From Cordylochernes scorpioides (taxonomy: Eukaryota > Arthropoda > Arachnida > Pseudoscorpiones > Chernetidae), in NCBI GenBank assembly GCA_030710605.1, contig CP092879.1, positions 27,599,201 to 27,663,200 of the forward strand: a stretch of 64,000 bases of DNA, read 5' to 3'. The notes beneath the pieces were generated by a model. The model was not told the origin of the DNA and searched no databases. It saw only the letters and a list, made by a program, of their open reading frames with translations. The translations under genes and the position numbers were made by a program. This document shows positions 21,501-32,701 of the stretch, in pieces (position 1 is the stretch's first letter; each line of letters starts with the position of its first letter).

Positions 21501-22095
21501 TACAGCACAAAGAAGTTTGGCCAACCGCCTAGGACTATTTCAGTGAACAGCAAGTCACATTATCATCAAAATTTTGAACCATCAACAACATCATAAACCG
21601 CGGGAATTTTGCTTCAATGCTAAGCATGTTAAGGAACGCTTCGCCACGGTCATCAAAGTGAAGGGAAGCTTCTTGTCACGGTATAAATAGCAATAGGTAG
21701 TTACCTTAGATGAATCATGGATCTACTTGGATGACTTCAACAAATTTCCAGGCAATTTTTATAGAGAAAAAGGAAACTCTGGCAAAAATGAATATTGGCA
21801 GGCATTGTAAAAGATTCTGGTCATATGGTTAAAGTCATACTTCCAAGCCATACTTCTTAAAGCCCTACTTCCAAGTCCCCGAGGTCCTGGTGTTAATCAA
21901 TGGAAGTTAAAACTATTTTCCTCTAGTGTAATAAAATAATTTGATGCGTCTTCAAAATATTTCTGTGGTTTCGTATACTAAACGCGCAAACACATTAGAA
22001 GGCCTTTGGAAAGTCAGCAAAGAAGTATGGCAAGAACTTCCCTTTACGTCCTCCGTAAAAGTTCGTTACAGTGGAAACTGAATCGTATGGAACCT
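21500..22095 (+). pseudogene. Degenerate mariner-like transposase
   Basis: Fragments in changing frames recall a mariner/maT-type transposase: FNAKHVKERFATVIK (about 21615), TLDESWIYLDDFNKFPGNFY around the first catalytic Asp (about 21703-21765) and KRANTLEGLWKVSKEVWQEL near the C-terminus (about 21980-22040). The middle, including the second Asp block, is not readable. Stops and indels are frequent, so this is an old relic. Confidence 0.5.
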
Positions 22096-22099
22096 AGGT

Positions 22100-22720
22100 T
22101 ATCATATAGATCCCCTAAAATATGATGGTCCAAGTGGCTTAAATAAACAAAATTCTAATTTGATATCTTTCAATTTTATCTTACTCAACTACCTGTATAT
22201 ATATATTTTTTTTTTGACACCATTCTCAATAAATTATTTTAGAATAATCTATTTTAAGAGAGAGATATTTAGTAATACAAGTATATTACTTGTATACAAG
22301 TATTTCTAATAATACAAGTACAATACTTGTATATTTTGAGAATTCATTTAAAAACATAATTTTAAAAATAGCCAAAAAAGATTATTTTAAATATAGAAAA
22401 CACTAAAAACACTTGATTAGAAAACTTCTCATTCTATAAACATGGCATCAGAAGATATTTTAAAAATCATTATACCAGCCTGATCCAACACATGCTTAGC
22501 TCCTTTTTTACGTTTTATTCAGCTTACGTACTTTTCGCCTAAAATACTCTCTCATTGATACACAATAAGTAATCTATATTCACCTATAGGGATAGATTGT
22601 TAGCACAGTTTGTACCACGCTGATGAGAGCTAACAACACAGAACTCGTTGGCTGAACAAAATATTTTAAACAATTATTCTGGAACAATATTAATCGAAAT
22701 TGATTTGATATGTATTCCGA
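22100..22720. other. AT-rich stretch with small tandem/palindromic motif
   Basis: AATACAAGTA/TACTTGTAT motifs alternate at 22274-22335; otherwise no feature was recognised. Confidence 0.4.
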
Positions 22721-22724
22721 TATA

Positions 22725-22903
22725 CAAGGTTGTCCCAAAGGTTCGTAAACACTTGCAAAAATTTTTGATATACTAATATTATTCGTGTTATGTATGAATT
22801 AATTTTATTATGCATTATTATGTATTCGCCGTAATAATATTGTTCACCAAGTAATAAGAAAAACAACGTTTTAAGAAAAAGACGAACTTTTGGGACAACC
22901 TTA
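22725..22903. mobile_element. Small MITE with AAGGTTGTCCCAAA termini
   Basis: The left end reads CAAGGTTGTCCCAAAGGTTC and the right end, reversed, AAGGTTGTCCCAAAAGTTCG; TA dinucleotides flank it. About 180 bp, no coding capacity. Termini and TA target fit a Tc1/mariner-type MITE. Confidence 0.7.
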
Positions 22904-22904
22904 T

Positions 22905-23885
22905 ATGATGAAAGTCATCAGTACTGTTCATTTTCTTGATCGTGAGATGTTTTTTTTTTCATAAATCGATATAGTTTCAGGATGTTTTTCATGCGATAGT
23001 TCTCGGCATTGTGTTGAAGACCGACCTTTGTCAATAGGGCACAAGAACCCGCCCTACTCCACTCTAAAAAACGACACCCACCCCCCTGCTAAGGGACAAT
23101 CGATTATTTAAAAAGAATGTCAACGGTCACCTTGATGACATCATGGTAGGTCACCGGCTTTTGAAGGAACAATGAAAGAATCTTATGTGAACAATAGCTC
23201 ATGCCAATAACACATTTTTTCTATTATTTTTGTATAAATATATTCTTGATATTATACATAGTATCTGCCCGTTGAAGAGAATAATATTTGCTCAAAAGCT
23301 TGAAAAAAACAAAATTAAAGCTCTTTACCTGAATTTTATTGTTCCTTTTTCAATGAAATAATTTGTTGAAAGCCTTTTTAAACCTATTTTTCTTTTTTTG
23401 TGGCTTATTTTTTTCTTATAAATTTTAAATTATTATTGTTTTAAATTGGTATGATAATTCATAGTGATAAATTATATATTGGGAATAAATCTTTAAAATT
23501 ATTTATTAAACATATTTTCAATGAATATCTACTTCTTGATTCTTCGATGTATATAATCCAATGGGTTAATTTCACATTTTTAGATAACTTTTTGAGGTCA
23601 GTCTGTTTATACTCAGATTATGATATCAAAATATAAACAAAGAGAAAAAAATAAATTGGTCAAATCTTTTTAAAATATATTCTTACGAGTTTTTCTCATA
23701 TTATATACAATATAATATATAATAAAATAATGTATAATATAATTTTGCCCCCCCCCCCAATATATAATTTGTTGATTTTATTAATTTCTTATTGGTTTTT
23801 TATATAATTTTTTACAAATATATTCTTATATATCCCTGTGTAAGCAATTTTTGTCATTACTACATAATATATGTATTCTTATTAG
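22905..23885. other. AT-rich stretch without genes
   Basis: Includes a C11 run near 23751 and long A/T tracts. The small open frames have no recognisable features. Confidence 0.4.
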
Positions 23886-23886
23886 T

Positions 23887-24202
23887 AGGGGTCGGTGGAA
23901 GGATGGTCTAAACCGTTGGTTTTCGACCGCTACGGCCCGGGTTCGATTCCCGTATTGGACACTTTTTTTTTTATATATAAAAAAAATTGCTCCAAAGGCC
24001 CCCGATTCTCGCAAAAGTCCAACCCCACCAGCGAATGCAAGTAACCAAACGGGGCTCTGGCACATTTGTAAGTGCAAAGTCGAACTGCTTTTCACATGTG
24101 TAGACATGTGGTGCACTTACAGTAAAAGCAGTCGCCTACTTCAACTCACCATGATTATCATGGCCTGTACCACGTGTACTAGGGTATAAGCAAAAAAAAA
24201 AA
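23887..24202 (+). mobile_element. SINE family B, copy 1 (full length)
   Basis: tRNA-like head GGGTCGGTGGAAGGATGG, TCTAAACCGTTGG and the B-box GGGTTCGATTCCCG, then a T tract. The body holds CCAACCCCACCAGCGA, CACATGTGTAGACATGTG, ATCATGGCCTGTACCACG, and an A-rich tail ends it. The same 300-bp unit is at 31044, 35178, 40482, 45013 and 48884. It is probably transcribed by RNA polymerase III from the head and mobilised by a LINE. This copy lies in the left contig, next to the gap. Confidence 0.8.
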
Positions 24203-24324
24203 TCTTATTATTTAGTAATAGAATACCAAAAAAAAAATAGCAAATTGAAAATGTAAAATTTGAATGTATATGTTAATAATGACATCTATATGAGTATTTC
24301 TGTTTTTATTTTTAAATTAATGAC

Positions 24325-24347
24325 ATACACTCATGGAAAAACTTAAG
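24325..24347 (+). repeat. MITE terminus (CACTCATGG type) at the gap edge
   Basis: CATACACTCATGGAAAAAC matches the terminal inverted repeat of the 215-bp MITE at 34551-34767. Sequence then stops in Ns. Confidence 0.5.
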
Positions 24348-24447
24348 NNNNNNNNNNNNNNNNNNNNNNNNNNNNNNNNNNNNNNNNNNNNNNNNNNNNN
24401 NNNNNNNNNNNNNNNNNNNNNNNNNNNNNNNNNNNNNNNNNNNNNNN
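24348..24447. other. Scaffold gap of exactly 100 N
   Basis: 100 Ns between two contigs. A fixed 100-N gap usually marks a join of unknown size. Confidence 0.95.
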
Positions 24448-24703
24448 ATAGTAGTCCCAATTAACAAATGTATATTTAAGATTCTATAAATTTTACTTCA
24501 GTTTCTCTGCTCTTGAGCTGAACCTTGCCTCTCAATCTAAAGTTCTTCTCTCCTTTCCACCCAGTCTGATTCTTCCACCTGTTTCCTTTTACCCTCCACA
24601 ACATTCTTCATCAATCCATTTCCTCTTAATACCCTATATGTTCCATCCAATTCTTTTTTCTTTTGTCTGTGATGTTTGGATAGCGCACAATACTACTACT
24701 TCA

Positions 24704-24862
24704 AGTATACGGGCCATGCTAATCATGGTGAATAAATGGTTGCTACTGCTTTTACCTTAAATTCATCATGAGAGAAGAAAGCAGTTCAATTTTTGCACTC
24801 ATAAGGTGCCAAGAGCCCCTCATTTGATTATTTGCATTCATTGGTGGGGTTGGACTTGTGAA
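24704..24862 (-). mobile_element. SINE family B, diverged body fragment
   Basis: GCCATGCTAATCATGGTGAA, GCTACTGCTTTTACC, AGCAGTTCAATTTTTGC, GGTGGGGTTGGACTT: the family B body in diverged form, without its head. The mirrored copy is at 51075-51235. Confidence 0.55.
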
Positions 24863-25251
24863 AGTATAGAGCAACCCATGTGACCATGATTATTTTGAAA
24901 AGAAATAGGGTGTGTGTTCAGCGTGGGGTTTGATTTTAGGTACTTTTTGTTGAAAATCTAGTTGCCCTTCAATTTAATTTAGCCTTTTGTGATACACAAA
25001 TCTGTATTTTAAATAAGTTTGAATGTAGTAAGTAACCTTTGCAAAAGGCTCTATTGAAGGAATATGCCATTACTCACTTATTTTGTTAAGATATTTATGT
25101 TGATTAAATGCAGCAGGTTGATAAAATGTAGAAAAAGGTAGCAACACTTTTAAAGATAGTGACATTTATTTTAAAACTATTACTTTGGCTCGGCCAATAA
25201 AGGTCTATATAGTGGCAATAGATGTAAGAATGGTGTGTGTGTTGTGCCCAG

Positions 25252-25411
25252 GCCAGCCATGATGGAAACTAGCCTGTGCTGCAAGTGCCTCAACGTGAGG
25301 ATTCCCTCAGGCCAGTTGTCCCAGGTCCCTGAGGTCCCGGCTCCTGTGGCAGAGGCCTTCCCATCCGGGGTCCTCCAGGCTGACTTTGCCTGCCTCCACA
25401 ACATCACTAAG
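25252..25411 (+). CDS. Host-gene exon 1 of the recognised set (left, inverted copy)
   Basis: A 160-bp GC-rich block preceded by TGTGTGTTGTGCCCAG and followed by AAG/gtgagg, good splice sites. It reads PAMMETSLCCKCLNVRIPSG and continues to DFACLHNITK, ending at phase 0. It is base-for-base close to 50515-50674 on minus. The CCKC pair and later Cys residues suggest a metal site, but I do not recognise the protein. See 50515-50674 for the gene as a whole. Confidence 0.65.
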
Positions 25412-25490
25412 GTGAGGAGGAGGCTTAGCTGAAAGTACAATTCAGAGAAACATAGCCGTGCTAGATAGATGTACTTAACATCTCCTTAGA

Positions 25491-25685
25491 CCTTCTCTAG
25501 ACAATTTAAACAAATTTATTTACTCTTCTAATCAATTGATACAGAACAAAAATTATGATAAAATAAAGGGTAATATATAATAAAGGGGGTAAATAGAATG
25601 TAGGGAAATATATGCAGATGTATATGTACAAATTTCTTCAGCAAGGGAGGCTTGACCTCTCTCTAGAGGGGGACATTAAATTTTA
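25491..25685. repeat. Dispersed repeat, GTAATATATAATAAAGGGG type
   Basis: It shares ATCAATTGATACAGAAC, TATATAATAAAGGGGG and CTTCAGCAAGG.AGGCTT with 57985-58185, and mirrors 50270-50430. Probably a 3' fragment of an interspersed element; class not assigned. Confidence 0.45.
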
Positions 25686-25889
25686 CCCTCACAATACCAG
25701 TTTGACATTGGCTTATTGGATTGCTTAGTATAGAGCGAAGAAAGTTTAATTGGATGCAGTTTTTTTTTTTTTTATAAATTCAAAAAGTTTTTCTACCTGC
25801 AAATTATTGCATTAAAGCAACAGGAGGATGGTATTCATGTACCATAATGGGTACTTCTCCCTTTAAAAATGCATTTTGTTTATCACCCC

Positions 25890-26195
25890 TGTGGTGATGA
25901 GGTACAATTTGGATTATAGATAAGAATCATAAGGTGAAAAGGCCAAATACAAATAAATAATGAGAAAAATAGAACAAAAGTGAAATTGTACTGGGATTAG
26001 GTGGATAAATTGAGAAAAAAGGCATCTCCTGATTGTACAACTAAAAGTTTCAGATGACAGATGGTGCAAGTCATCAGCAACTTTTATTTCCATGATCAGG
26101 AGATGCCTTAACAAATAAATTATATGTGACATTTCAGTAACTGTGTTTTCACCAAAATGTCACATAATTATACTTATCTATGGTGCAAATTGTAC
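25890..26195. repeat. Fold-back repeat with GGTACAATTTG ends (M1-related)
   Basis: The outer arms GATGAGGTACAATTTGGA...TATAG and CTATGGTGCAAATTGTACCTCATC are inverted, with an inner palindrome around GGCATCTCCTGATTGTAC and GATCAGGAGATGCC. The mirrored copy is at 49722-50030. The CAATTTGGATTATAGAT end resembles the long arm of family M1. Confidence 0.55.
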
Positions 26196-26480
26196 CTCAT
26201 CAATAATTACAGCAACTATGGAGTAAAGTGGTGTGGATAAGGCAGATTTCAGGCGAACTACTGAATCAGGCTTGTGGTGGGAGATGGTGCAGCCACTTGG
26301 GAAGTTATTTCTGGGGTGATGACAACTTAGCTTCAGTCTGCTATCTCCAAATAGAAAGAAGGAAGAGCTATTCCTACAGTCTGACCTTGCCACCCTGACT
26401 GTTCAACTCCTGAATCTACCCTATACCTGATGTAGAATTTCTTCCTTTTACTATTGAACCTCCATGAAAGGACGTTCTAC

Positions 26481-26630
26481 GGGGCCCTGGCACATTTGTA
26501 AGTGCAAAGTCGAACTGCTTTTCACATGTGTAGACATGTGGTGCATTTACAGTAAAAGTAGTCGCCTACTTCTACTCACCATGATTTTCATGGCCTGTAT
26601 CACATGTACTAGGGATAAGTAAAAAAAAAA
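26481..26630 (+). mobile_element. SINE family B, 3' half
   Basis: Begins GGGGCCCTGGCACATTTG and runs through CACATGTGTAGACATGTG to the A tail. The tRNA-like head is missing. The mirrored copy is at 49288-49440. Confidence 0.7.
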
Positions 26631-26633
26631 GAA

Positions 26634-26775
26634 AGAGGACACTCATGCTTGAGGAACCTCTCTACAAAGGACAGTTTTCATTGCAAAAATGACCATTTTT
26701 ACTATTTAGCAACTCTCCGGTAAGAGAACATTTTGGTTCTGCAACTAGGTGTCTCTCACAGAAAGGTTCTACTGT
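26634..26775. mobile_element. M4 MITE fragment (pogo/mariner-like)
   Basis: Contains the family core CTCTCTACAAAGGACAG, CTATTTAGCAACTCTCCGG and the terminus GGTTCTACTGTA. The other terminus is replaced by SINE sequence. Confidence 0.5.
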
Positions 26776-27777
26776 ATTCTAGAGTACTGGGAGGCATCCT
26801 TGTAGCAGGAGAGAGAAACCACATAATATCCCCAAAAAGAACAAACCTATATTAATGAAGTATAAATATCATGAATTGCATATAAATGATTGCAGCATCA
26901 TTGGTTCAATAACCATACCTATGTGACAGTACCAATGTAAGCAATCAGTTGTTTTGGAGAGTAATGTTGTGTTTTCTAATGGAACTTTCAGAAGAGGAAA
27001 GACAATGCATGTATTTAAAAGATTTATCAGCTATAATGCACAATGAATGTGGTTCTAGCCCAAAAGCAAGCAACCATAAAGGATTTCTTTAAAATATATA
27101 TATTTTTAAAGTAAAATTTTTATCATTTCTTTTTCTAAATTTATTTACCTTCTTTCCATTGAATTTATTCCCTTATATTAAAATAGTATTTGTAATATTT
27201 TTTTGGTTCAAAATTGTACTAATGCAATTTTATCTAACACTAAAAGGTAATCATGAAAATTTCTGAAAAATAAAATAAAAAGTTCCCCAGGTATCAATTC
27301 GCATATTATTAATGGAAATATATAATATCAGTATTTCCTAATATACATACATATATATATATGTTATAAATAATAAAGATGAATGAGATTTTCTGTTGTT
27401 TTTTGATCATGTTGAGGATTATGGTAATGCAATGCAGCCGTGGTTAAATCTTGAAAGTATGATAATAAAAATAATTTTGATCAGTAATTTAATTGAACTA
27501 AAAGAATATATAAAAGAACATAATTTGATAAAAGTACTGCCTGGCTTAAGGCGAGTAGAATAAGGAAAACAAAAGATTATTTACATAATGTACAAAAGTT
27601 TTGAGACGGCCATTGGGAGAGAACAACAACGAGTTTTTATAGGGGAAGAGTGACCTCTGGCGGTCGATTTAGCAGAGTATTTGAATCTATGAAATTATAA
27701 TTTAAAATAAAATAATATTTTTATTTAACATATATATACTTTTTGTTTTGAAAATAGAGCAATCCATATTTAAATCA
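26776..27777. other. AT-rich intronic stretch, nothing recognised
   Basis: Between host exons 1 and 2 in the left copy; AT tracts and a (TA)n near 27350. No gene signal. Confidence 0.4.
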
Positions 27778-27970
27778 TTAGATAATAAAAAGGTATATAT
27801 TGGATTGAATAAAAGATTTATTCGCCAATATTTCAGTTGGCTGAACGCCTAATCCTGAGTTTGTGTATACAAAAATGTAATGCCTTGATAAAGGTTTGGC
27901 ATTCAGCCAACCGAAATATTGGCAAATAAATCTTTTATTAAATCCAATATATACCTTTTTATTATCTAAT
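27778..27970. mobile_element. Fold-back family M3, left-contig copy
   Basis: Inverted arms TAGATAATAAAAAGGTATA...CCAATATTTCAGTTGGCTG and the reverse, separated by about 40 bp. The second arm carries CTTGATAAAGG, a stem-loop closed by GCCAACC, then GAAATATTGG, a layout like the M1 core. Mirrored at 47788-47989. Confidence 0.65.
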
Positions 27971-28159
27971 ATATATATATTTAAGTATTTTGTGATCCTC
28001 TAGAAAAATGTTCACTATATAGAAGTGAATATTGTAATAAAATGATCTAACCAACTTTAATTCAACCAAATGCTCTGATCCCTTGGGAGGTTGAATTGAA
28101 GAAGTTAGAATATATATATGTTTATCATAAGAAATATATTTCCAAAAATATTATTGCAA

Positions 28160-28312
28160 CATTTAGTGAAACCTTATTATAACATCAACTTGGTTATAAC
28201 ATCCTAATTCTTTGATATAAAGTTTTGAGTCCCAATTGTTATAACCATTTTTATGACGATATCTCGGTTCCAAATGATGGTGTTATAGGGAGGCTCCCCT
28301 ATAGTTAGTTGT
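28160..28312. mobile_element. Tc1/mariner-like MITE, ATAACATC type
   Basis: GTGAAACCTTATTATAACATC and, inverted, GTTATAGGGAGGCTCCCC near the other end enclose repeated TTATAAC/GTTATAA motifs. This recalls pogo-type MITEs (start CAGTRNAACCTC). The mirrored copy is at 47448-47575. Weakly supported ends. Confidence 0.4.
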
Positions 28313-28356
28313 GCGTCCAATGAAGAGCCTCAGATGCCTCCATGTATCTATCACAG

Positions 28357-28561
28357 CAGTGTGATGATCTATCTGTGTTGACACAAAGATATGTTAGGAA
28401 AGAGGAGAGATGATGTGAGGTGGTGGCAGGGACTAGGGTGTCTGTGCACCTCCCAGAAGCTGGGCGAGGGCTGGACGGCCACCAAATGTTGGGTGTGCAA
28501 CATCTTCACCCACGCCATCCATGCGGAGTCCAGTACTCTCCTGGTGAGCCGGCTACTCCAG
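28357..28561 (+). pseudogene. Host-gene exon 2, left copy, 2-bp frameshift
   Basis: Starts after CTATCACAG and ends CAG/gtatgt. It encodes QCDDLSVLTQ and WWQGLGCLCTSQKLGEG, but the bases ACACAAAG here correspond to ACACAGAAAG in the right copy (47381-47175). This loses 2 bp and puts the rest of the exon out of frame. The right copy reads through. The lesion may be allelic, or a sequencing or assembly error. Confidence 0.65.
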
Positions 28562-28605
28562 GTATGTATATGCACAGCTCACTCTCACTGTGATCTCACA
28601 CAGAG

Positions 28606-28693
28606 GTGCAGAACTTCAACAACAACCTACAGAACCAGGACCACTACTCCTCCCTCTTCAAGATACTAGTGCCCCCTATAGAACATCTCACCA
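28606..28693 (+). CDS. Host-gene exon 3 (left, inverted copy)
   Basis: Preceded by CTCACACAGAG and followed by CACCA/gtaagt. It encodes VQNFNNNLQNQDHYSSLFK and LVPPIEHLT, entering at phase 0 and leaving at phase 1. It matches 47043-47130 on minus. Confidence 0.65.
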
Positions 28694-28734
28694 GTAAGTC
28701 CCTCTTTGATGATTAGCTACAATTTGGAGAGATT

Positions 28735-28902
28735 AAACACAAGCTAATTATATCCAAATCTTCAAATAAATAAATAGTGTGCAATGTTTTGGTAACAACA
28801 CTTACCGAAAATTCATACACTATTTATTTATTTAGATTTAGTCTTACTACCTTGTAGTCCCTCAATTGATGATTAGCTACAATTTGTATTAAACACAAGG
28901 TA
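28735..28902. mobile_element. Fold-back family M1, degenerate copy
   Basis: CAAATAAATAAATAGTGTGC, GTTTTGGTAACAACACTTAC and the inverted TATTTATTTATTTAGATTT with ...CTTGTAG. Core motifs are decayed. Mirrored at 46868-47030. Confidence 0.5.
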
Positions 28903-29440
28903 CAACAACAACAACAACAACAACAAAGCCTTTATTTAGGGCCTCTTGCCCTATACAGGATTCGCCAGTTCACAAGGGATGGGGAGAACCCTGTGTGGCT
29001 TTTTTCCGGGTTATAATCCTGTGGAATCCAAATATCGCCACCGCTATATACCTATTCTTTGATATTTCATTAATTAGTACCGGAAATGAAGGACAAAGTT
29101 GCCCCCTTTTATAATTTAATTTTTGTCATTCTTCAGACAGAGCAGCACAATCAAATAAGTAGTGCAACATCTCCATTGTTATTCCTGATCCACAGAAAGT
29201 ACATTTCAAGTCTTCACCCCTCATTAAAATCAGATGGTGTTCTCTGAAAAAAATTGAAAGGGTTCTAAATTGCGCGATTAATCTGATGACAGGAAAAGGG
29301 AGTTCACTTAAGAAATATTCTTCGGTGGTAAACGTTGTATATATGTCTCTATAGTGGTAATATAACTTTGGGTTATTCTTGTTAAGTCATTTTGTATTGT
29401 TTGCTCTATCGCAGTTCTTAATTTTAAACACAAGGAAATA
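28903..29440 (-). mobile_element. LINE 3' fragment with (GTT)n tail
   Basis: The plus strand begins with an (ACA)n tract and AAAGCCTTTATTTAGGGC, CTCTTGCCCTATACAGGATT, the reverse of the LINE4-type terminus. Further in, a decayed C-terminal segment is suggested by the cysteine-rich stretch near 29140-29220. It is absent from the mirrored position near 46865, so it is specific to the left contig. Confidence 0.6.
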
Positions 29441-29600
29441 ACAACACAGAGAACAAATCCAAATAAATAGTGTGTGATGTTTCAGTAACAGCATTGTTAC
29501 TGACATTGTTACGTCACATACTATTTATTTTAATTTGGTTTTATTTTCTTGTGTTTTGAATCTATAATCCAAATTGTGCTTATCAAGGTATTAAGACCAA
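29441..29600. mobile_element. Fold-back family M1, copy
   Basis: CAAATCCAAATAAATAGTG, TGTGATGTTTCAGTAACAG, then the inverted CACATACTATTTATTTT and a long arm TTTGAATCTATAATCCAAATTG. The loop between the arms is very short. Confidence 0.6.
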
Positions 29601-29770
29601 ATACATATTGTGCGATGTTTCGATAAAAGCGTCATTACTATCGTCAGATTGTTTTCTTAGTCAGTACTTTTGTCTGATGATGGTAACAATGCTGTTACGG
29701 AAACGTCACACATTATTTATTTGTATTTGGATTTGGTCTTTTTGCCTTGTAATTCTAAGTTCCTCTCATT
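29601..29770. mobile_element. Fold-back family M1, copy
   Basis: GTGCGATGTTTCGATAAAAG and, inverted, TGTCTGATGATGGTAACAAT, GCTGTTACGGAAACGTCAC, TATTTATTTGTATTTGGA. CTGATGA and GAAAC are both kept. Mirrored near 46505-46675. Confidence 0.6.
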
Positions 29771-30238
29771 CTTTCTTTTTTTCCCTCCAAGTTTCAATTC
29801 TCTAAAAAAATTTCCCCAAATCTCAACTATGATCCATTTAGATAAAATAATAATAAAAAAATTATATACCTAACCTAAAAGGATAGTTGTTTAAAATAGT
29901 GTTTGAAATTAGTTGTTAAATAAAAGTTTAAACTGACCAAGTTTGAATACCAGATAATTTGAAAGTGTGTCTGTGAATGATTAACAGTATTATTCCCAGT
30001 AAATATCCATACAAAGCCTTCATTGAGAGAACATGCAATAAAGAAACATTTTCAAAAGGAAAAGAAAAAAAATCCATATTTACATACTACAATAATGAAA
30101 ATAAAAATAAGTTTAAAATTTCCAATTTTAAACTAATAATGGTAACCAGCAATAACTAGTTCACAGCGTCATGGACAAAAATATTTTGAAATACTTGAAA
30201 ACAAAAAGCTATCTGACAAGGTTACAGTTCATACTATG

Positions 30239-30359
30239 TTGTTGTTGTTGTTTCTTATCCCCTTGTGTAAAGATTACACGAATTCCATGAGTTCATGCTC
30301 CTCGAGCTGTTTTATGATGAGCAGCGGCCTCTTCCAAAGGTCCTGTTTAGTGCATCTAA
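30239..30359 (-). mobile_element. Non-LTR/SINE insertion with GTT tail, left contig only
   Basis: A 121-bp insert starting (plus) GTTGTTGTTGTTTCTTATCC and flanked by the perfect 10-bp duplication TCATACTATG (30229-30238 and 30360-30369). The mirrored site in the right contig (45999-46008) has a single TCATACTATG equivalent and no insert. On minus it ends in an AAC-repeat tail. The first ~35 bp are shared with the 402-bp insert at 51474-51875, so both belong to one family. Confidence 0.8.
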
Positions 30360-30659
30360 TCATACTATGTAAGTTGATAAGACGTCAAATTTATTGTCAA
30401 CTCTTTGTAACAGTGGGCAGTAAAAGATAAAACGTGTCATTTTGTCGAGAGTTCTTTTTTAGGGAAATATCTCTCTCATGCTGACATGGTGGTTATTTAA
30501 CATGAATCCATACATTTATATGATGCACACCTTCTCTTTTATAAGATATTTTTGACATGTTTCTTTTTAAAAATGGAATAATTTTCTAATGCTCTTACTG
30601 CTATGATAAAATAATAAACCTTCCCATTATTTTATCAGGATAATAAGGGCAGTAGAAAA

Positions 30660-30918
30660 TTATTATTTTTTAAACAAATGCTACAGGTTTCTGGAGAACA
30701 GTTTCTTTATCTTTATTAAACATAATCTCAAGCTTTCGGGCATCTCTGCCCTTCTACAGGAGTACATAGAAACATATAAATGCCTCATTATCTTAACAGA
30801 GTTTATATGTTTCTTTGTACTCCTGTAGAAGGGCAGAGATGCCTGAAAGCTTAAGATTATGTTTAATAAAGATAAAGAAATCCATCTCCAGAAACCTGTA
30901 GCATTTGTTTAATTAATA
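30660..30918. mobile_element. Fold-back family M2, copy
   Basis: Outer arms AAACAAATGCTACAGG and TTTCTGGAGA repeat inverted at the far end (TCTCCAGAAA, CCTGTAGCATTTG). Inner arms CAAGCTTTCGGGCATCTCTG and CCTTCTACAGGAGTAC are also inverted. The second arm has CTGTAGA, A, a GGGCA/TGCC stem, then GAAAG. Mirrored at 45463-45700. Confidence 0.7.
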
Positions 30919-31043
30919 TCCAGGAGATTTAAATCTATTGAGAAAATTATTTCATTAAAAAAAAAGGATCATATGCGTCAGAAATAGCTTAAAGCCTTAT
31001 TTTTGCCAGATACTTCTACTAACCCAATGTACCTAGTTGTTCA

Positions 31044-31358
31044 GGGGGTCGGTGGAAGGATGATCTAAACTGTTGGCTTTCGACCGCTACGACCCGGGTT
31101 CGATTCCCGCATTGGGCACTTTTTTTCTCATTTAAAAAAAAAAATGCTCCAATGGCCCCCAGTTCTTGCAAAAATCCAACCCCACCAGCGAGTGCAAGTA
31201 ACCAAATGGGGCTCTGGCACATTTGTAAGGGCAAAGCTGAACTGCTTTCCACATGTGTAAGACATGTGGTGCGCTTACAGTAAAAGCAGGCGTTAACTAC
31301 TCACCATGATTTATCATGGCCTGTACCACGTGTACTTAGGGATAAGCAAAAAAAAAAA
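31044..31358 (+). mobile_element. SINE family B, copy
   Basis: Full unit with head GGTCGGTGGAAGGATGATC, B-box GGGTTCGATTCCCG, body and A tail. Shared with the mirrored position (45013-45330), so it is older than the split of the two copies. Confidence 0.8.
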
Positions 31359-31382
31359 CAACTAGTTTTTCAATGAACCCTG

Positions 31383-32460
31383 CTATAGAAAGTGAGGTGG
31401 TGCTGGAAAGTAAAAGTAGAGTTTGAAAGGAATGGCAGAGTTAGAACAATGTCCATGGAGGTGGTGCTGTAAAGGAATGGCAGAGTTAGAACAATGTCCA
31501 TGGAGGTGGTGCTGTAAAGGAAAAGTAGAGTTTGAAAGGAATGGCAGAGTTAGAACAATGTCCATGCAGGTGGTGTTGTAAAGGAATGGCAGAGTTAGAA
31601 CAATGTCCATGGAGGTGGTGCTGTAAAGGAATGGCAGAGTTAGAACAATGTCCATGAAGGTGGTGCTGTAAAGGAATGGCAGAGTTAGAACAATGTCCAT
31701 GGAGGTGGTGCTGTAAAGGAAAAGTAGAGTTTGAAAGGAATGGCAGAGTTAGAACAATGTCCATGGAGGTGGTGCTGTAAAGGAATGGCAGAGTTAGAAC
31801 AATGTCCATGGAGGTGGTGCTGTAAAGGAATGGCAGAGTTAGAACAATGTCCATGGAGGTGGTACTGTAAAGGAAAAATAGAGTTTGAAAGGAATGGCAG
31901 AGTTAGAACAATGTCCATGGAGGTGGTACTGTAAAGGAAAAGTAGAGTTTGAAAGGAATGGCAGAGTTAGAACAATGTCCATGGAGGTGGGGGGCTGTAA
32001 TGGAAAAGTAGAGTTTGAAAGGAATGGCAGAGTTAGAACAATGTCCATGGAGGTGGTACTGTAAAGGAAAAGTAGAGTTTGAAAGGAATGGCAGAGTTAG
32101 AACAATGTCCATGGAGGTGGTACTGTAAAGGAAAAGTAGAGTTTGAAAGGAATGGCAGAGTTAGAACAATGTCAATGGAGGTGGGGCTGTAAAGGAATGG
32201 CAGAGTTAGAACAATGTCCATGGAAGTGGTACTGTAAAGGAATGGCAGAGTTAGAACAATGTCCATGGAGGTGGGCTGTAAAGGAATGGCAGAGTTAGAA
32301 CAATGTCCATGGAGGTGGGGCTGTAAAGGAATGGCAGAGTTAGAACAATGTCCATGGAGGTGGGGCTGTAAAGGAATGGCAGAGTTAGAACAATGTCCAT
32401 GGAGGTGGTGCTGTAAAGGAATGGCAGAGTTAGAACAATGTCCATGGAGGTGGGGCTGCC
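31383..32460. repeat. 45-bp VNTR, left copy, with 62-64-bp variant units
   Basis: Units of GGAATGGCAGAGTTAGAAC, AATGTCCATGGAGGTGG, TGCTGTAAA. Many units carry an extra AAAAGTAGAGTTTGAAA, so 45-bp and roughly 64-bp units mix. The open frames over it come from the 45-bp period being a multiple of three, not from a gene. Composition differs strongly from the right copy (43801-44970). Confidence 0.9.
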
Positions 32461-32701
32461 ATTTAAGTTTGATGTGTGAGGGGCACTATGCCAACTTTAG
32501 ACAGCCCATTATAGGACAGCAGGCAGGTTGAGCAAGGTGCCATTAGATGTTTCTTTTTTAGCCCCTCTGGTCAGTCAGGCTTCCAATATGGGTATTTTTG
32601 TGGCTTATATTACAATACTTCCTGTCACACATATGATAAATAATTGGAAGAATATACCTCAGACTCAATTTAGCCTGAACATCTCATATCTGATCTAAAT
32701 A

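Noticed and set aside
31383..32531. Overlapping 60-120-codon frames over the left minisatellite
   Set aside because: Same tandem-repeat effect; frames change with unit length.
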